Shown here one piece after another: positions 9,641-21,050 of a stretch of 64,000 nt of DNA. The notes under the pieces were generated by a model. The model saw only the letters and a program-made list of their open reading frames with translations, was not told the origin of the DNA and made no database searches. Position 1 is the stretch's first letter, and each line of letters begins with the position of its first letter. Origin of the DNA: Ruminococcus sp. (lineage in GTDB: Bacteria > Bacillota > Clostridia > Oscillospirales > Ruminococcaceae); NCBI GenBank assembly GCA_015066745.1, contig SVNW01000011.1, positions 1 through 64,000 of the forward strand, in the 5' to 3' direction. The translations under genes and the position numbers were made by a program.

Positions 9641-12600
9641 TTGGAATTTAACGAATTCAAATCTATAAAAATAGGGCTTGCTTCACCTGATCAGATTCGT
9701 ACATGGTCATATGGTGCGGTTGAACGTCCTGAAACTATAAACTACAGAACACAGAAGCCTGAACGTGACGGTCTTTTCTGTGAAAAGATTTTTGGACCTA
9801 CTAAAGACTGGGAATGTCACTGTGGTAAGTTCAAGAAGATAAGATTTAAAGGTAAAGTCTGCGATCGTTGTGGTGTTGAAGTCACAAGAGCAAAAGTAAG
9901 ACGTGAAAGAATGGGACACATAGAGCTTGCAGCTCCTGTATCACATATCTGGTATTTCAAAGGTACACCTTCCAGAATAGGTCAGGTGCTTGAAGTTTCA
10001 CAGAAACGTCTTGAAGAAATACTTTACTTTACTAAATATATTGTTGTCGATCCGGGCAATACAACAGAGCTTATTAAAAAGCAGCTCCTTTCAGAAAAGG
10101 AATATCTTGATGCGCTTGAAAAATACGGCGATGATTTTTATGCTGATATGGGTGCTGAAGCAATAAAAGAGCTTCTTGAAGAGTACGATCCGGGAAGATA
10201 TGATGAATATATTACACAGCATATCGAACAGTTTGCAAAGGTAACAGGCATAAGTGAGAGAGAAATAATAGATTATCTTTCAAAGAGAATCTATATAATC
10301 ACTGATAACGGCGGAAATCCTGATTATGAGGAAGGCCAGGTCGTAAAAAGATCAGTATTCCTTCACAAGGTAATGCGTTACAACAGAGAACAGGAAGAGT
10401 ACGGAAGTCCTATCAGAATAAAAGTAAAAACAGGTTCTGAATATATTGAAGAACTTTTCAATAAAAATATAGCCGACGCAAATGTAAACGGTGAATTTGA
10501 TGAAATAGCAAACAAGGATAACTGGATAAACAGCCTTGTATGGCTTGCAAATGAACTCAAAGCTGAGCTTAAAGATCTTCCTGCAGGTCAGAAGAAGATA
10601 AAGCTTTTAAAAAGACTTGAAATAATAGAAGCTTTCAGACTTTCAGGTAACAAGCCTCACTGGATGGTTCTTGATGTTGTTCCGGTAATTCCTCCGGATA
10701 TCCGTCCGATGGTTATGCTTGATGGTGGCAGATATGCTACATCAGACCTTAATGATCTCTACAGAAGAGTTATAAACAGAAACAATCGTCTTAAGAGAAT
10801 GCTCACTCTTGAAGCTCCTGATATCATTATCAGAAACGAAAAACGTATGCTTCAGGAAGCTGTAGACGCACTTATAGATAACGGCAGACACGGCAGACCT
10901 GTTACAGGTCCTAATAACAGAGCTTTAAAATCTCTTTCTGATATGCTCAAAGGTAAGCAGGGTCGTTTCAGACAGAACCTTCTCGGTAAGCGTGTTGACT
11001 ACTCAGGACGTTCGGTTATCGTTGTAGGACCTGAACTCAAGATGTATCAGTGCGGTCTTCCTAAGGAAATGGCACTTGAACTTTTCAAACCTTTTGTTTT
11101 AAAGAGACTTGTTGATACAAAGGTAATTGCTAATATAAAGAGTGCAAGAAAACTCGTTGACAGAGCAAGAACAGAAGTATGGGACGCTCTTGAAAATGTA
11201 ATCAAGGATCACCCTGTTCTTCTTAACCGTGCCCCCACACTTCACAGACTTGGTATTCAGGCTTTTGAACCAATCCTTGTTGAAGGTCGTGCACTTAAAC
11301 TTCATCCGCTCGTATGTACAGCATATAACGCTGACTTTGACGGTGACCAGATGGCTGTACATCTTCCGCTTTCAGCAGAAGCTCAGGCAGAAGCAAGATT
11401 CCTTATGCTTGCCGCTAACAACCTTCTTAAACCATCAGACGGTAAGCCGGTTGCTGTTCCTACACAGGATATGGTACTCGGTTCATACTACCTCACAATG
11501 CAAAAAGATGGTGAGCCGGGCGAAGGAAAGGTATTCAGAGATGAAAATGAAGCTCTTATGGCTTACAATGAACACGCAGTATCTCTCCATGCCGCTATTA
11601 AAGTAAGAATAACAAGAGAAATCGCAGGAAGAAAAGTTTCAAAGATAATTGACTGTACAGTCGGAAGACTTATATTCAATGAAAATATTCCTCAGGATCT
11701 CGGATATGTTGACAGAACTGATTCTGAAAAACAGTTTGATCTTGAAGTAGCATTCCTTGTAGGTAAGAAACAGCTTTCTGATATTATAGAACGTTGTATC
11801 CGTATTCATGGTACAACAACAACTTCAGAAGTTCTTGATAAGGTAAAAGCACTTGGATTTAAGTATTCCACAAAGGCAGCTATCACAGTTGCTGTATGTG
11901 ATGCGGTTATTCCGCCTCAGAAGAAAGAAATACTTGATACTGCTCAGGGTAAGATCGATATTATCACAGAACAGTTTGAGTATGGATATATTTCAGGTGC
12001 AGAAAAATCCAAGAAGGTTATCGAAATCTGGAACAAGGCTACAGATGACGTAACAAAGGCTCTTAAATCGAACCTTGACAAATACAATCCTATCTTCATG
12101 ATGGCTGACTCAGGTGCCCGTGGTAGTATCAACCAGATAAGACAGCTCGCAGGTATGCGTGGACTTATAGCCAATACATCAGGTACAACTATCGAGATCC
12201 CGATCAGAGCTAACTACCGTGAAGGTCTTAACATTCTCGAATACTTCATTTCATCTCGTGGTGCCCGTAAAGGTCTTGCCGATACAGCGCTCAGAACTGC
12301 CGACTCAGGTTACCTTACAAGACGTCTTGTTGACGTATCACAGGATGTTATCATTCACGAAACAGACTGTGAATCAAATGATGGTCTTGAAGTATACGAA
12401 ATCAGAGAAGGAAACGAAAAGATCGAACCACTTTCAGAACGTCTTCTCGGACGTTACCTTGTTGATAATCTCTGTGATCCGCAGACAGGCGAAGTTATAG
12501 TGCCTAAGACAAAGCTTATGACAGAAGAAGATGTAAACAAGGTTGTAGGTCTTGGCGTAGAACGTGTTAAGATCCGTTCAGTTCTCCATTGTAAATCAAA

Positions 12601-13540
12601 ACAGGGTGTATGTGCTAAGTGTTATGGTGCAAACCTTGCTAACGGAAACCTTGTATCTGTCGGTGAAGCAGTTGGTATCATTGCGGCTCAGTCTATCGGT
12701 GAACCTGGTACACAGCTTACAATGAGAACGTTCCATACAGGTGGTATCGCTTCAGCAGAAGATATCACACAGGGTCTCCCTCGTGTTGAAGAACTCTTTG
12801 AAAGCCGTCGTCCTAAGAACGCAGCTATAATCGCAAGAATCGCAGGACGCGTTCATATTGAAGAAGTAAAGACTACTAAGAAGGTATTTATAGTAGACGA
12901 AGAGACAGGAGAACAGGAAGAATATATGATTCCTTGGAACCTCAGACTTAAAGTACGTGATAACGAACTTATCGAAAAGGGTACAAGAATCACAGAAGGT
13001 AACTGTTATCCTGCAGATATACTTGCAGTACAGGGAACAGAACATGTACAGAACTATATCATCAGTGAAGTACAGAAAGTTTACCGTTTGCAGGGTGTTG
13101 ATATCAACGATAAGCATATCGAAGTTATCGTAAGACAGATGCTCAGAAAGATAAAGGTTGAAGACAGTGGCAGCAGTTATCTCCTTCCTGGTTCACTTGT
13201 TGACAGAAAGGAAATCGATACTATCAATGCAGAACTTCAGGAAAGAATCGATGCCGGTGAATTCGGTATTTCACTCGTTACAACCGTTCCTGTTCTTCAG
13301 GGTATCACAAAGGCATCTTCAAGTTCAGACAGCTTCCTCTCAGCAGCATCATTCCAGGAAACTACAAAGGCTCTTACAGATGCAGCTATCAGAGGAAAGA
13401 GCGATAATCTCCTCGGACTTAAAGAAAATGTTATTATTGGTAAGCTTGTTCCTGCCGGAACAGGTATGGAAATGTATAATAAGGTTAAGGTTGTTAAAAA
13501 CGACAAGCCTGAAACATTTTCAGCTGATAATGTGATCTGA
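9641..13540 (+). CDS. rpoC: DNA-directed RNA polymerase subunit beta'
   Basis: [12 protein letters not shown] active-site motif, zinc ribbons CHCGKFK..CDRCGVE. ORF opens at 9614, but GGGAGG 8 nt before TTG 9641 supports a TTG start ([12 protein letters not shown]). Confidence 0.97.
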   Translation: MEFNEFKSIKIGLASPDQIRTWSYGAVERPETINYRTQKPERDGLFCEKIFGPTKDWECHCGKFKKIRFKGKVCDRCGVEVTRAKVRRERMGHIELAAPVSHIWYFKGTPSRIGQVLEVSQKRLEEILYFTKYIVVDPGNTTELIKKQLLSEKEYLDALEKYGDDFYADMGAEAIKELLEEYDPGRYDEYITQHIEQFAKVTGISEREIIDYLSKRIYIITDNGGNPDYEEGQVVKRSVFLHKVMRYNREQEEYGSPIRIKVKTGSEYIEELFNKNIADANVNGEFDEIANKDNWINSLVWLANELKAELKDLPAGQKKIKLLKRLEIIEAFRLSGNKPHWMVLDVVPVIPPDIRPMVMLDGGRYATSDLNDLYRRVINRNNRLKRMLTLEAPDIIIRNEKRMLQEAVDALIDNGRHGRPVTGPNNRALKSLSDMLKGKQGRFRQNLLGKRVDYSGRSVIVVGPELKMYQCGLPKEMALELFKPFVLKRLVDTKVIANIKSARKLVDRARTEVWDALENVIKDHPVLLNRAPTLHRLGIQAFEPILVEGRALKLHPLVCTAYNADFDGDQMAVHLPLSAEAQAEARFLMLAANNLLKPSDGKPVAVPTQDMVLGSYYLTMQKDGEPGEGKVFRDENEALMAYNEHAVSLHAAIKVRITREIAGRKVSKIIDCTVGRLIFNENIPQDLGYVDRTDSEKQFDLEVAFLVGKKQLSDIIERCIRIHGTTTTSEVLDKVKALGFKYSTKAAITVAVCDAVIPPQKKEILDTAQGKIDIITEQFEYGYISGAEKSKKVIEIWNKATDDVTKALKSNLDKYNPIFMMADSGARGSINQIRQLAGMRGLIANTSGTTIEIPIRANYREGLNILEYFISSRGARKGLADTALRTADSGYLTRRLVDVSQDVIIHETDCESNDGLEVYEIREGNEKIEPLSERLLGRYLVDNLCDPQTGEVIVPKTKLMTEEDVNKVVGLGVERVKIRSVLHCKSKQGVCAKCYGANLANGNLVSVGEAVGIIAAQSIGEPGTQLTMRTFHTGGIASAEDITQGLPRVEELFESRRPKNAAIIARIAGRVHIEEVKTTKKVFIVDEETGEQEEYMIPWNLRLKVRDNELIEKGTRITEGNCYPADILAVQGTEHVQNYIISEVQKVYRLQGVDINDKHIEVIVRQMLRKIKVEDSGSSYLLPGSLVDRKEIDTINAELQERIDAGEFGISLVTTVPVLQGITKASSSSDSFLSAASFQETTKALTDAAIRGKSDNLLGLKENVIIGKLVPAGTGMEMYNKVKVVKNDKPETFSADNVI

Positions 13541-13560
13541 TAAAAGATATCAAAAAAATA

Positions 13561-13591
13561 TGTCCTCCGAAAATCCGGAGGACATTTTTTT
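13561..13591 (+). terminator. Rho-independent terminator after rpoC
   Basis: tgtcctccg / cggaggaca 9-bp stem followed by 7-T tract. Confidence 0.92.
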
Positions 13592-13619
13592 GATGTTAAG
13601 GTTATTTTACATGATATCT

Positions 13620-15344
13620 TTATACATTTGAAGCCGAAGCATAAAGATTATAGTAAAATCCCTGCTTCTTCATTAATTCTTTATGGTTGCCTTGTTCGAT
13701 TATATTACCGTCTTTCATAACAAGTATAAGGTCTGTGTTTCTTATAGTAGAAAGTCGGTGTGCTATGATAAAGCTGGTTTTACCTTTCATGAGTTTTTCA
13801 AAAGCTTTCTGGATCTGTACTTCAGTACGGATATCTATGTTACTTGTTGCTTCATCAAGTATGAGCATAGGTGGATTTGTGAGCATTATACGGGCTATGG
13901 TGAGAAGCTGTTTCTGACCTTGTGAAAGGTTTCCGCCGTTTTCGTCTATGATGGTGTTGTATCCGTCAGGTAGTCTTTTTATAAAGCTGTGTGCATGAGC
14001 AGCTTTTGCAGCTTCTATTATTTCATTTTCTGTTGCATCAGGTTTTCCGTAAGAAATATTGTCAGATACCGTTCCTTTGAAAAGCCATGTTTCCTGCAGT
14101 ACCATTCCGAAACAGCTTCTTAAACTGTTTCTCTGAACTTCCCTGACATCATGTCCGGAAATCACTACATCGCCGTCAGTAGTGTCGTAAAATCTCATCA
14201 GAAGATTTATAAGAGTTGTCTTTCCGCAACCTGTAGGTCCGACTATAGCAATACGCTGACCGGGAGTAATGCTGATGTTGATATTCTGAAGCAAAGGTTT
14301 TTGCGGTACATATGAAAAGCTTACGTTTTCAAAGCGTACAGAACCGTCTGATTTTTCGATTACAGCAAGTTTGCTGTCATCACTTTCATTTTCAGCCGAT
14401 ATTACATCAAATACTCTGCGGGCGCAGGCAAGGGCGTTCTGCAGTTCTGATATAACGCCTGAGATCTCATTGAAGGGTTTTGTGTACTGATTTGCATATG
14501 ACAGAAAACTTACAAGAGTACCTACCGATATGTGTCCGTTTATAACTCTGCTTGCACCGTACATTGCTACAAAGGCATAGATTATTCCGTTTATAAATCT
14601 TGTGAGCGGATTTGAAACAGATGAGAAAAATGTTGCCTTAAAACCGCTTGCTCTGTACTGTGAGTTGAGCTTGTCAAAATATTCCTGTGCATCATCTTCG
14701 TATGAAAAAGCTTTTACGATGGACTGGTTTTTTATCATCTCATCTGTAAATCCCGAAAGTTTTCCTCTTATTTCGGATTGTTCGGTAAATGCCTTATGTG
14801 AAGCTTTTGCTACACCTGCAGCGGCTACAAGAGAGAGTGGGGTAAGAAGAATAACTATGAGAGCTATCTTGACATCTATTATCAGCATCAGAATGAGTGT
14901 TCCGAGAATGGTTATTATACCGGTAAAAAACTGTGTAAAACACTGTGTAAGAGCGTCAGAGACAGTTTCTATATCATTTGTTGCACGGCTGATAAGGTCA
15001 CCTTTTGAATGTTTGTCAATAAAGCTTATAGGTACTTTATTAAGCTTTACAAAGAAATCTTTTCGTATATCGCATGAAGTGAGATATGAGAGACGATTTG
15101 TACTTCTTGTCATGATCCATTGTGAAAATGCACTTATTATTACTGCAAGACATAAAAATATGAGCGTTTTTGAAACTGACTTAAAGTCAACATTTCCCTT
15201 TCCGATGATATAGTCTATAGCTTTACCTGTAAGGATAGGTGTTATAAGTGAACCGGCTACACCGATAACAGCAAAGATTATTGTAACAGCAAGGTCTTTG
15301 CTGTATTTTTTTGTGTAAGAGAAGATTTTCTTTAGTATATCCAT
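13620..15344 (-). CDS. ABC exporter half-transporter (TM + ATPase), catalytically canonical partner
   Basis: GPTGCGKTT Walker A, LSQGQKQLL signature, MLILDEATSNID Walker B; N-terminal ABC TM domain. Confidence 0.93.
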   Translation of the reverse strand: MDILKKIFSYTKKYSKDLAVTIIFAVIGVAGSLITPILTGKAIDYIIGKGNVDFKSVSKTLIFLCLAVIISAFSQWIMTRSTNRLSYLTSCDIRKDFFVKLNKVPISFIDKHSKGDLISRATNDIETVSDALTQCFTQFFTGIITILGTLILMLIIDVKIALIVILLTPLSLVAAAGVAKASHKAFTEQSEIRGKLSGFTDEMIKNQSIVKAFSYEDDAQEYFDKLNSQYRASGFKATFFSSVSNPLTRFINGIIYAFVAMYGASRVINGHISVGTLVSFLSYANQYTKPFNEISGVISELQNALACARRVFDVISAENESDDSKLAVIEKSDGSVRFENVSFSYVPQKPLLQNINISITPGQRIAIVGPTGCGKTTLINLLMRFYDTTDGDVVISGHDVREVQRNSLRSCFGMVLQETWLFKGTVSDNISYGKPDATENEIIEAAKAAHAHSFIKRLPDGYNTIIDENGGNLSQGQKQLLTIARIMLTNPPMLILDEATSNIDIRTEVQIQKAFEKLMKGKTSFIIAHRLSTIRNTDLILVMKDGNIIEQGNHKELMKKQGFYYNLYASASNV

Positions 15345-15347
15345 ATT

Positions 15348-17069
15348 TTATTCACCGGCTTTCTGTATTTCAACTATTTCGCTGTAGACTTCGCAGTTTT
15401 CGCAGAGATAATCGTGAGTACCAAAGCCTACTGCTTTACCGTCTTCAAGAACGAGGATCTTATCTGCATTTTTCAGTGAAGTGGCACGCTGGGATATCAT
15501 TATGACAACCGGATTTTCGGGAAGGTCTGCAATAGCTCTTCTGAGGTTTAAGTCAGTTGTCATATCAAGTGCGCTTGTACTGTCATCAAGTATAAGGATC
15601 TCCGGTTTTGCGGCAATGGCTCTGGCAATCGTAAGACGCTGTTTTTGTCCGCCCGAAAAGTTTTTTCCGCCCTGGAGTACAGGTGCATTTATTTTGTCAG
15701 GAAGCTTTTCTATAAATTCGTATGCCTGAGCGGTTTTAAGTGCATCTATCACTTCGTCATCTGTTGCAGATTTGTTTCCCATTCTTATATTTTCGGCTAC
15801 TGTTCCCGAAATAACGGATACCTTCTGAGGAACAGAAGCGATCATTTTACGAATACTGCTTATCTTGTATTCTTTTATATTTTTTCCATAGATTTTTATT
15901 TCTCCGCTTGTTACATCAAAAAATCTTGGAATGATATTTGCTATAGTAGTTTTACCACTGCCTGTACCACCGATAATTCCGAGAGTTTCTCCTTTTTTTA
16001 GTGTAAATGATATATTGCTTACAGATTCTTCTGAAGCGTCAGGATATCTGAATGATACATCGGAAAATTCAAGTACAGTGTCACCTGTCGCAACGATATC
16101 TTCCTTTCCGTCAGTAAGTGAGGAGTTTATATTGAAAATTTCAGTTATACGGTTAGCGCCTGCTGCGGCTTTGTTGAAAAATACGATAAGATTTGCAAGT
16201 ACAACAAGTGAAAGTGAGATCTGTGTCATGTAGTTTATCAGGGCAGTTATTTCACCTTGTGTCAGACTGCCTGTATCTACTCGTATTCCGCCAAACCATA
16301 TTATCAATGCGGCGGCAAGATTAAGTATCATAAAGTTTGCAGGGTTTAAAACTGCGGATATTTTGCTTACTATGACTGCGTGTTTGCTCAGATCATCCGA
16401 TGTTGAGGAAAATTCGTCTATTTCTTCCTTTTGTCTTGAAAATGCTCTTATAACACGGGTTCCTTCAAGATTTTCGCTTGTAAGAAGTGATACTTTGTCA
16501 AGTCGTTTTTGATTCTGTTTATACATCGGAATAGATTTTGACATTACTTTGTATACGATAAAAGCTATTATCGGAGCGGCACCAATGGGTATAAGCGAGA
16601 GTTTCAGGTCTATTGATACAGCCATTATGACAGCACCGATAATCAGAAAAGGAGAACGGGTAGCAAGTCGTATGCCCATATTTACACCGGTCTGTACAGC
16701 ATTTGTATCATTTGTAAGTCGTGTTATCAGTGTCGACGCACCGAGTTTGTTTATTTCTGCGTGGGAGAGAGTATTTATATGTTTGTAAAGAGATTTTCTG
16801 AGTGACGTTGCATATCCGTATGCACATTTAGCAGCAAAAAACTGGCATGTGAGGGCAAAAGCGAGTCCCGATATTCCGAGGAGTATCATGACTCCGCCCA
16901 TTTTTATTATATAATCCTTGTCATTGTTCCCGATACCTGTGTCAATGATCTTAGCGGTTACAAGAGGAACTATCAGCTCAAATATCGCTTCGAGCAGTTT
17001 AAAGAAAGGGCCGAGAAAGAGGTATTTTTTATATCCGTCAAAATATTTTAGTAAACTTTTCATCAGCAA
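15348..17069 (-). CDS. ABC exporter half-transporter (TM + ATPase), partner with Asp in the catalytic Glu position
   Basis: GGTGSGKTT, FSGGQKQRL, EILILDDSTSALD; lies directly upstream of its partner with a 3-nt gap. Confidence 0.93.
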   Translation of the reverse strand: MLMKSLLKYFDGYKKYLFLGPFFKLLEAIFELIVPLVTAKIIDTGIGNNDKDYIIKMGGVMILLGISGLAFALTCQFFAAKCAYGYATSLRKSLYKHINTLSHAEINKLGASTLITRLTNDTNAVQTGVNMGIRLATRSPFLIIGAVIMAVSIDLKLSLIPIGAAPIIAFIVYKVMSKSIPMYKQNQKRLDKVSLLTSENLEGTRVIRAFSRQKEEIDEFSSTSDDLSKHAVIVSKISAVLNPANFMILNLAAALIIWFGGIRVDTGSLTQGEITALINYMTQISLSLVVLANLIVFFNKAAAGANRITEIFNINSSLTDGKEDIVATGDTVLEFSDVSFRYPDASEESVSNISFTLKKGETLGIIGGTGSGKTTIANIIPRFFDVTSGEIKIYGKNIKEYKISSIRKMIASVPQKVSVISGTVAENIRMGNKSATDDEVIDALKTAQAYEFIEKLPDKINAPVLQGGKNFSGGQKQRLTIARAIAAKPEILILDDSTSALDMTTDLNLRRAIADLPENPVVIMISQRATSLKNADKILVLEDGKAVGFGTHDYLCENCEVYSEIVEIQKAGE

Positions 17070-17109
17070 ATTCTCCTTTGAAAATAAATGTTGTGATGAT
17101 TTTTCTGCT

Positions 17110-17148
17110 TTATAAAAACAAGACCCTCATAGTGAAGGCCTTGCTTTT
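17110..17148 (-). terminator. Probable terminator of tyrS
   Basis: Minus-strand stem caaggcc / ggtcttg followed by gtttttata. Confidence 0.5.
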
Positions 17149-17165
17149 GTACATATAAAAAGTTT

Positions 17166-18383
17166 TTATCCTTTTACAACCTTGTGGAATGTTTTCTTAC
17201 CTTTTTTGAGGATAACATCACCATCGATCTTTATAAGGGCTGACGGATCAGTTACTTTCTGATCGTTTACTGAAAGACCGCCCTGAGTAACTGTTCTTCT
17301 TGCGTCACCGTTTGAAGTAGCAAGTCCTGTCTTTACCATAAGTGTGAGAACACCGATCTCGCCGTTTGTGAGGTCTTCTTCGCCAAGTGTTGTTGTTGGC
17401 ATATCAGCACTGTTACCGCTTCCTGAGAATACAGCCTTTGCTGCTGCGTCAGCCTTATCAGCTTCTTCTTTGCCGTGAACAAGTTTTGTAAGTTCATAAG
17501 CAAGAAGTTCCTTTGCTTTGTTGAACTGAGCGCCTTCCATAGTTTTTTCCATTTCTTCTATTTCTTCAACAGGAACAAAAGTGAGCATCTTAAGGCACTT
17601 GATAACGTCAGCGTCACTTACATTTCTCCAGTACTGGTAGAAGTCATACGGGCTTGTCTTTGCAGGGTCAAGCCATACAGCTCCCTTTTCTGTTTTACCC
17701 ATCTTCTTACCTTCTGAGTTGAGAAGAAGTGTAATAGTCATTGCGTGTGCGTCTTTTCCGAGTTTCTTTCTGATAAGCTCTGTACCGCCGAGCATATTTG
17801 CCCACTGGTCATCTCCGCCGAACTGCATATTACAGCCGTACTTCTGGTAAAGCATATAGAAGTCATAACTCTGCATTATCATGTAGTTAAATTCGAGGAA
17901 AGTAAGACCTCTTTCCATTCTCTGCTTGTAACATTCAAAAGTAAGCATCTTGTTTACTGAGAAGCATGCACCTACTTCACGAAGTACATCTACATAGTTG
18001 AGGTCAAGCAACCAGTCGCCGTTGTTTACAACGATAGCCTTGTCTTCCGAAAAGTCGATAAAGTTGCTCATCTGTTTTTTGAAACATTCAACGTTGTGGT
18101 CGATAGTTTCTTTTGTCATCATTTTTCTCATATCTGTTTTACCGGAAGGGTCTCCGATCATTGCAGTACCGCCACCGATAAGAACTATTGGCTTGTTTCC
18201 AGCCATCTGAAGTCTTTTCATAAGACAGAGAGCCATAAAGTGTCCTACATGGAGAGAATCAGCTGTAGGGTCAAATCCGATATAAAAAGTAGCTTTTCCT
18301 TCATTTATAAGATTTTTGATTTCATCTTCATCAGTAAGCTGTGCAAGAAGACCTCTTCTTTTAAGTTCTTCAAATAATGTCAT
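17166..18383 (-). CDS. tyrS: Tyrosyl-tRNA synthetase
   Basis: FYIGFDPTADSLHVGHF (HIGH-like), KMGKTEKGAVWLDP (KMSKS-like), C-terminal S4-like domain; SD supports ATG at 18383 rather than 18449. Confidence 0.96.
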   Translation of the reverse strand: MTLFEELKRRGLLAQLTDEDEIKNLINEGKATFYIGFDPTADSLHVGHFMALCLMKRLQMAGNKPIVLIGGGTAMIGDPSGKTDMRKMMTKETIDHNVECFKKQMSNFIDFSEDKAIVVNNGDWLLDLNYVDVLREVGACFSVNKMLTFECYKQRMERGLTFLEFNYMIMQSYDFYMLYQKYGCNMQFGGDDQWANMLGGTELIRKKLGKDAHAMTITLLLNSEGKKMGKTEKGAVWLDPAKTSPYDFYQYWRNVSDADVIKCLKMLTFVPVEEIEEMEKTMEGAQFNKAKELLAYELTKLVHGKEEADKADAAAKAVFSGSGNSADMPTTTLGEEDLTNGEIGVLTLMVKTGLATSNGDARRTVTQGGLSVNDQKVTDPSALIKIDGDVILKKGKKTFHKVVKG

Positions 18384-18489
18384 AAAAATTCTTCCTCCAA
18401 AATAATAAAAACTTTCGTCAATAACATTAAAATAGTAGCACAAACCCATGATAATGTCAAGGGCTTTTTCAGTTTATCGGTATAAAAGG

Positions 18490-19497
18490 TCAAAATACAG
18501 TATTGGCTCTGTAATTTTTGGCTTCCTGTGAGGATTTTATACCACGTATGTCCTTGCCTATAAATTTAAGATGTGTATAAGTGAGGACTATTCTTGAGGT
18601 GATACGCGGTTCATATTTTGCAGATATCTCATCAGGTGTAAGGTTTGTGCTTACGATGGTAGGGATTCCTTTGTTTATACGGGTATTGAGTATGTTGTAG
18701 AGAGTCGACCTGTAAAAATCAGTTGTATTTTCTGTGCCAAGATCGTCAAGTATGAGAAGGTCTGCATTTACAACAGTTTCATATGTGTCTATGTCTGTTT
18801 CGATACGTCCGAAGTGTTCTTTTTCTATTTTTATCAGAAAGTTTACAGTAGAGTCGTAAAGAACGTTTACTCCCTTGTTAAGAAGCTGTTCTGCTATCGC
18901 AAGGGAGAGATGTGTTTTACCGAGACCCGGATTTCCGTACATAAGAAGATTTTTTGAATCTTGAGAAAATGTATTTGCGTACTGCTTGCAGTATTCGAGA
19001 TTTTTTGACATGGTAACAAAGCAGTTTTCGTTTTCCTCAGAAATTATATTTTTATAGTACGAAAGATCAAAAGAATCAAAACTGCAGAGTGTAATTCGTG
19101 AAGATGCATTTAAGTGGTCTACTGATACTTTTCCGATAAGTTCTTCAAAGCAGTTGCACATTTTTCCGTTGTGATATCCTGTGTCACTGCATTTTTCGCA
19201 ATTGTATCTGAGTTCAAGGTAGTCATGCGGATATCCGTTTCTGACAAGGAGAGAAGCTATCATTTCCTGTGCTTGTCTGTTCTGATTTTCAAGACTTTTT
19301 ATTTTTTGCTGGATATCTTCGCCTTTGCGTATAATTTTGATGAGATTTATTCCTGTAGTAGAAAGTATACGGTTTATTTCTGCTATTTCGGGGATTTTCT
19401 GTTCTATTTCGGCATTTCGTCTGTCATTTTCGGCTATAGCTGAAAGACGGCGTGTATTCATCATTTCTGATGCTCTGGCAAATATATTTTTATTCAT
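18490..19497 (-). CDS. DnaC/DnaI-like ATP-binding replication protein (helicase loader-like)
   Basis: CEKCSDTGYHNGKMCNC zinc motif, GNPGLGKTHLSLAIA Walker A, LLILDDLGTE Walker B. Confidence 0.9.
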   Translation of the reverse strand: MNKNIFARASEMMNTRRLSAIAENDRRNAEIEQKIPEIAEINRILSTTGINLIKIIRKGEDIQQKIKSLENQNRQAQEMIASLLVRNGYPHDYLELRYNCEKCSDTGYHNGKMCNCFEELIGKVSVDHLNASSRITLCSFDSFDLSYYKNIISEENENCFVTMSKNLEYCKQYANTFSQDSKNLLMYGNPGLGKTHLSLAIAEQLLNKGVNVLYDSTVNFLIKIEKEHFGRIETDIDTYETVVNADLLILDDLGTENTTDFYRSTLYNILNTRINKGIPTIVSTNLTPDEISAKYEPRITSRIVLTYTHLKFIGKDIRGIKSSQEAKNYRANTVF

Positions 19498-19502
19498 TTG
19501 TA

Positions 19503-20537
19503 TTAGATTCCTTTATTTGTATTTTCGGTGAGTGTAATGGCAAGATCTCTTGTAAATTCGGAAACGTCATACTGGGATTCAGGCTTCTTTTTAAAATTTT
19601 TACTTTCCTGCTGAGCCTGTTCAAGTGTGGTAATTCCTTTTTTACGCCAGTTTTCAAGTATTCCGTTTACATAATTTACAGTAAGTTTTTTTCCTGTGTC
19701 TATCATTTTTTCGCAGGCAAAGTTGATAAGGTCGGTGCTGTAGCCTTTCATACGCCACTGGTCAAAAAATTTCTTCTGATTTTCAGTAGGTTCTCTTGTG
19801 AGTCCGAATGATTTGTACACTTCACGATTGAAAGTATTTACTTTTGAAATGCGTTCGATTTCATTCTGTGCTTTTTCAAGAGTGTTGATATCATTTTTAT
19901 ACCAGTCTATTGCTATGGTGTCTATATAGGCGATATTTGCTTTCTGAATTGATGAACAGTATGTGAGAAGCATAAGTATTACATCAATATTGAGCCCTAA
20001 GTATTCGTGTTGCCATATAAGTGAACGTGTCATGGTATTGTTTATCATTCCGCCAAGGCAATTTTGTGCTACTTCAAGAAGATTTTTTATATCTCTTGAT
20101 TCATTCTTCATTTTTTCTATTTCTGACGGCAGTATGTTAAAAGTTGAGCTAGAAAGTTTTACAGGGGCTTGTTTTGGTGGTGTTTTTTGTGCTTCTCCTG
20201 TTTTTTCTTTTATTTCCTGTTTTTCTGTTTTTTCGGTAACAGGAGCAGGTGGCTGAACTTGTATGTCTGATTTGCTTTCTTTCTTTTCGTGAGTAAGAGT
20301 GCCGAGGATACCGACTTCCTGCCAGAAGTTAAAAGCATCTTTTACATCATCTTCGTTTATATTTATAGCGGTGCATATTTCAGAGATGTTGATTTGCTTT
20401 CCGTTGTTTCTGAGTATGTAGAGCAGTACTTTTACTGCATTTCCCGATGCAAGTTTTATATAGTTGTCAACAACGGCATTTGGTACGGCAAATATAGACC
20501 CCCACGGGCCTGCATTTAAGAAGTAATCCATATTCAT
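19503..20537 (-). CDS. DnaD domain-containing replication initiation protein
   Basis: N-terminal winged-helix-like region and C-terminal DnaD-like region (INLACEKMIDTGKKLTVNYVNGILENWRKKGITTLEQA type); adjacent to the DnaC/DnaI-like gene. Confidence 0.85.
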   Translation of the reverse strand: MNMDYFLNAGPWGSIFAVPNAVVDNYIKLASGNAVKVLLYILRNNGKQINISEICTAININEDDVKDAFNFWQEVGILGTLTHEKKESKSDIQVQPPAPVTEKTEKQEIKEKTGEAQKTPPKQAPVKLSSSTFNILPSEIEKMKNESRDIKNLLEVAQNCLGGMINNTMTRSLIWQHEYLGLNIDVILMLLTYCSSIQKANIAYIDTIAIDWYKNDINTLEKAQNEIERISKVNTFNREVYKSFGLTREPTENQKKFFDQWRMKGYSTDLINFACEKMIDTGKKLTVNYVNGILENWRKKGITTLEQAQQESKNFKKKPESQYDVSEFTRDLAITLTENTNKGI

Positions 20538-20662
20538 TTCTCCAAAAAAATAAAGTCATTTTAAAAAATCCATAAAATAAGAATAACATATTTTTCAGCT
20601 AAAAACAAGGGGAGTGATGTGGTGTAAAACAGGTAAAAAATATGGAGTGAATTTTCAGATGA

Positions 20663-20691
20663 TTGACAATAAAATAACCTAATGGTATAAT
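20663..20691 (+). promoter_or_regulatory. Sigma-70-type promoter
   Basis: TTGACA, 17-bp spacer, TATAAT; about 70 bp upstream of the ATG at 20762. Confidence 0.7.
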
Positions 20692-20761
20692 GTATTGGTT
20701 ATCGAATTTTAATAATATTTTGGATACGATGATAATAATAATCACAAGGAGATTAAAAGTA

Positions 20762-21050
20762 ATGATCAAAAGGAATGTAACTTCTAAGATTACTGCTACA
20801 ATAACAAGCACAGCTATGTTGCTATCATATTGTAACTTGTCAGCTTAGAATTGTTGCTGAAAACGAATTTAAAGCTACAACAGATAGTTACTCTTGGCTT
20901 TATGATCTCATAACAGACATTAAGGATTCTTCTGATGATGCTTGCCAAGGAACTATAAATATAGTTAATATAGTTAAAGGCATCGCAAATAGATACGGAA
21001 AAATACTTATTTGCGAGCCGTATTATGATGGAGCAAAGGTTAATGTATGA
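20762..21050 (+). pseudogene. Frameshifted small secreted-protein gene (signal peptide plus about 65-aa remainder in the +1 frame)
   Basis: AAGGAG SD and ATG 20762 encode MIKRNVTSKITATITSTAMLLSYCNLSA* (stop 20846-20848); the +1 frame continues ...LRIVAENEFKATTDSYSWLYDLITDIKDSSDDACQGTINIVNIVKGIANRYGKILICEPYYDGAKVNV* to 21050. Confidence 0.5.
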
